6,389 bases of DNA from Burkholderiaceae bacterium (GTDB taxonomy: Bacteria; Pseudomonadota; Gammaproteobacteria; Burkholderiales; Burkholderiaceae_E), in the NCBI GenBank assembly GCA_019428955.1, contig JAHYJF010000204.1:1-6389 (forward strand). The letters are read 5' to 3'. The position numbers and the translations under genes are program-made. Shown here piece after piece: positions 5,565 through 6,389 of this stretch. Numbering within the stretch: the stretch's first letter is position 1; each line of letters opens with the position of its first letter. Below the pieces are notes generated by a model. That model saw nothing but the letters and a program-made list of their open reading frames with translations. It made no database searches and had not been told where the DNA came from.

Positions 5565-5588
5565 AAAAAACCCGCCTCGGGGGCGGGT
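5565..5588 (-). terminator. Intrinsic terminator between the DUF6127-like gene and the endolysin
   Basis: On the minus strand a perfect 7-pair stem, ACCCGCC / GGCGGGT, with a CCCGA loop, runs directly into six T residues (5570-5565). This is a textbook rho-independent terminator. It lies 33 bases after the stop of the DUF6127-like gene and 7 bases before the endolysin ribosome binding site, so endolysin expression needs read-through, antitermination, or a promoter located elsewhere. Confidence 0.85.
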
Positions 5589-5621
5589 CATTGCGGGCTG
5601 ATGAATGGGGATGGGGCGCGG

Positions 5622-5909
5622 CTAAGGGCCGCCGCCGAAGATCTTCAGCTTGATGGCGATGCCCGCGAGCAGCGCCAGCATGACGCCGGTGGTGATCATG
5701 CGGACGGCGGTCTGCATGGCGGTGCGGCGTACCAGTCGGATGCAATCCACGAGGGAGCGCAGATCGCGGATGTCGAGCGCGGCCTCGTCGCCGTCGAGAC
5801 CGACATCGGCGAGCGCGCGCTTCGCGCCTTCCTCGGCCGCGCGGGTCAGGATGGCCTCGAACTCGGCGTCCGGCATGCGGACGAAGCCCTCGGATCGGGG
5901 TGGGTTCAT
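5622..5909 (-). CDS. DUF6127-like small membrane protein, possible holin
   Basis: This is a 95-residue protein starting MNPPRSEGFVRMPD. Residues 12-60 are a charged, mostly helical cytoplasmic part (PDAEFEAILTRAAEEGAKRA, then DIRDLRSLVDCIRLVRR), and one membrane helix follows at about 69-88 (AVRMITTGVMLALLAGIAI), ending in KLKIFGGGP. It resembles small prophage proteins I associate with DUF6127, though this could not be searched. Being upstream of the endolysin with a single span, a holin or holin-accessory role is a reasonable guess. The frame stays open upstream to 5990, but those codons come from the IS21 tip, so ATG 5909 is chosen. The IS21 end lies only 5 bases upstream, so the native ribosome binding site and promoter have been lost and expression is doubtful. 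Confidence 0.7.
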   Translation of the reverse strand: MNPPRSEGFVRMPDAEFEAILTRAAEEGAKRALADVGLDGDEAALDIRDLRSLVDCIRLVRRTAMQTAVRMITTGVMLALLAGIAIKLKIFGGGP

Positions 5910-6001
5910 CGGATTGTCAACGGCAGAGTAAAAGTGAGCCAAAGGGCAGCGCAAAATGTTGCCACTTTGGGGTGAGCGCGATTGCCGCATGAGTGTGCGC
6001 C

Positions 6002-6051
6002 AGCATCCGGGCGGCCGCGCTTTTCATAGAGCTGGCGGTTGCCCGGATGCT
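6002..6051. repeat. Long inverted repeat in the IS21 end
   Basis: AGCATCCGGGC (6002-6012) and GCCCGGATGCT (6041-6051) are perfect 11-base inverted repeats. Read as + strand RNA the stem extends inward by six pairs (6013-6018 with 6035-6040), two of them G-U, to 17 pairs with a 16-base loop; on the minus strand those two become A-C mismatches. It lies downstream of the istB stop. Confidence 0.5.
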
Positions 6052-6070
6052 TTGGCCCGTGAGGGCCAAA
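6051..6070 (-). terminator. Hairpin downstream of istB
   Basis: TTTGGCCC (6051-6058) and GGGCCAAA (6063-6070) form a perfect 8-pair stem around a 4-base loop, 22 bases after the istB stop on the minus strand. The following minus-strand sequence is not a T-run, so this is a terminator-like hairpin. With the adjacent longer inverted repeat it may damp transcription leaving the IS. Confidence 0.4.
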
Positions 6071-6092
6071 TACCTGCGATGTTGGTGTTGGG

Positions 6093-6262
6093 TTACGCCT
6101 TGTCTTGGCGGGCCTTGCTCTGGCCGAGGCGATAGCTTTCGCCGTTCATCTCAAGGATGTTCACGTGGTGGGTCAGTCGATCCAGCAGCGCGCCAGTCAG
6201 GCGCTCTGAGCCAAAGGTTTCCGTCCATTCGTCGAATGGCAGGTTGCTGGTGATCAATGTTG
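6093..6262 (-). pseudogene. istB: istB (IS21-family helper ATPase), C-terminal remnant
   Basis: The C-terminal 55 or so residues of IstB are present: T-L-I-T-S-N-L-P-F-D-E-W (sensor strand with Ser-Asn), FGSERLTGALLDRLTHH and the typical ending ILEMNGESYRL, then a basic tail and TAA at 6093-6095. IstB is the AAA+ ATPase that directs IS21 target choice together with the IstA transposase. The Walker A and B region is missing: upstream of about 6262 the sequence switches to an IS256-type end, so codons before T-L-I-T-S-N (open frame back to 6299) are not IstB. The remnant cannot be functional. Confidence 0.85.
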
Positions 6263-6389
6263 GAGCTATGCATGAATCTGGGTGACGGCACCTGATCAAG
6301 CGGCGCTGGTTTTGGCGGGATCGGTATTGGCGACCCCGTCGGTGAATTTGACGCCTTCGATGACGCGTGGCAACTGATTTGCACCGTTG
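6263..6389 (-). mobile_element. IS256-family insertion sequence, right end
   Basis: The transposase C-terminus and about 33 bases of non-coding right end of an IS256-family element, inserted in istB. The putative outer end is GAGCTATGCATG (6263 onward on +). The neighbouring eight bases CAATGTTG could be one copy of the 8-9 base target duplication typical of this family; the other copy lies beyond the window. Confidence 0.6.
6296..6388 (-). CDS. IS256-family transposase, last 30 codons
   Basis: On the minus strand the frame entering from the window edge reads N-G-A-N-Q-L-P-R-V-I-E-G-V-K-F-T-D-G and ends in an Ala-rich tail at TGA (6296-6298). The N-Q-L-P-x-V-I-x-G-V-K-F block is the characteristic end of many IS256-family (mutator-type) DDE transposases. 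The catalytic region is outside the window, so whether this copy is intact cannot be judged. It is oriented the same way as the istB remnant it interrupts. Confidence 0.75.
   Translation of the reverse strand, partial: NGANQLPRVIEGVKFTDGVANTDPAKTSAA

Larger units (their letters stand above)
5915..6262 (-). mobile_element. IS21-family insertion sequence, istB-side end
   Basis: The minus-strand 3' end of an IS21-family element is present: the istB tail, about 175 bases of non-coding end, and the tip TGTCAACGGCAG starting at 5915 on the + strand. IS21 elements end in TGT/ACA-type tips with repeated subterminal sequences. Here two related blocks, GCAACATTTTGCGCTGCC and GCTCACTTTTACTCTGCC (minus strand, between about 5970 and 5921), show such a repeat. 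The element is cut at about 6262 by an IS256-family end, so the istA side is not seen. Confidence 0.75.

Noticed and set aside
4909..5601. 230-codon + strand open frame opposite the endolysin
   Set aside because: It mirrors the M15 peptidase gene, has no recognisable domain and would read across the terminator.
5548..5745. N-terminal extension of the endolysin frame to 5745
   Set aside because: It would overlap the DUF6127-like gene and the intrinsic terminator and is compositionally odd (His/Arg/Pro-rich); a strong GGAGG fixes the start at 5547.
5910..5990. 27-codon N-terminal extension of the DUF6127-like protein
   Set aside because: These codons lie within the IS21 terminal sequence.
6263..6299. 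N-terminal codons of the open frame that continues istB up to 6299
   Set aside because: They translate the IS256 right end; the IstB match begins only at the T-L-I-T-S-N segment.
1..6389. tRNA, rRNA or CRISPR array
   Set aside because: No cloverleaf-like segment, rRNA-like sequence or regularly spaced direct repeats were seen on either strand.

Overview
The window looks like an accessory stretch of a GC-rich alphaproteobacterial genome. Rhodobacteraceae (Paracoccus/Rhodobacter-like) is the most likely group, judged from high-GC codon use, from transposase sequences of a type common in that family, and from the gene types present. This assignment is inferred by eye; no database search was possible.

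Left part (1-1130, + strand). The 3' half of an IS5-family transposase and its right end sit inside an EF-hand calcium-binding protein gene. That gene's first EF-hand loop is cut at the insertion boundary and it also carries an in-frame amber codon, so it is a double-hit pseudogene. A perfect GC-rich hairpin follows, and then an intact 38-codon single-membrane-span protein with a Met/Tyr/His-rich N-terminus and a good ribosome binding site.

Central part (1146-3978). Three minus-strand genes encode a diiron sterol desaturase/fatty-acid hydroxylase-family membrane protein, a class II glutamine amidotransferase and a DsrE-family small thiol protein. The last two are coupled by an ATGA overlap. 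Divergently transcribed on the + strand is a one-component regulator that fuses an ArsR-type winged helix to a rhodanese domain. The 65-base divergent gap holds a promoter-like element overlaid by an inverted repeat. The combination suggests a small reactive-sulfur-responsive locus, but the signal and the enzyme substrates are inferred.

Non-coding stretch (3979-4464). No gene can be supported here.

Right part (4465-5909, minus strand). This is an orphan phage lysis cassette: a one-span DUF6127-like small membrane protein (possible holin), a strong intrinsic terminator, an M15 peptidase endolysin with a C-terminal membrane anchor, and an overlapping i-spanin/o-spanin (Rz/Rz1-like) pair. No other phage structural or replication gene is visible.

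Right edge (5915-6389). An IS21-family element ends 5 bases before the start codon of the first lysis gene. Its istB has been decapitated by an IS256-family element, so the edge is a nested transposon pile-up. Three different IS families in 6.4 kb mark this as a site of repeated insertion and decay.
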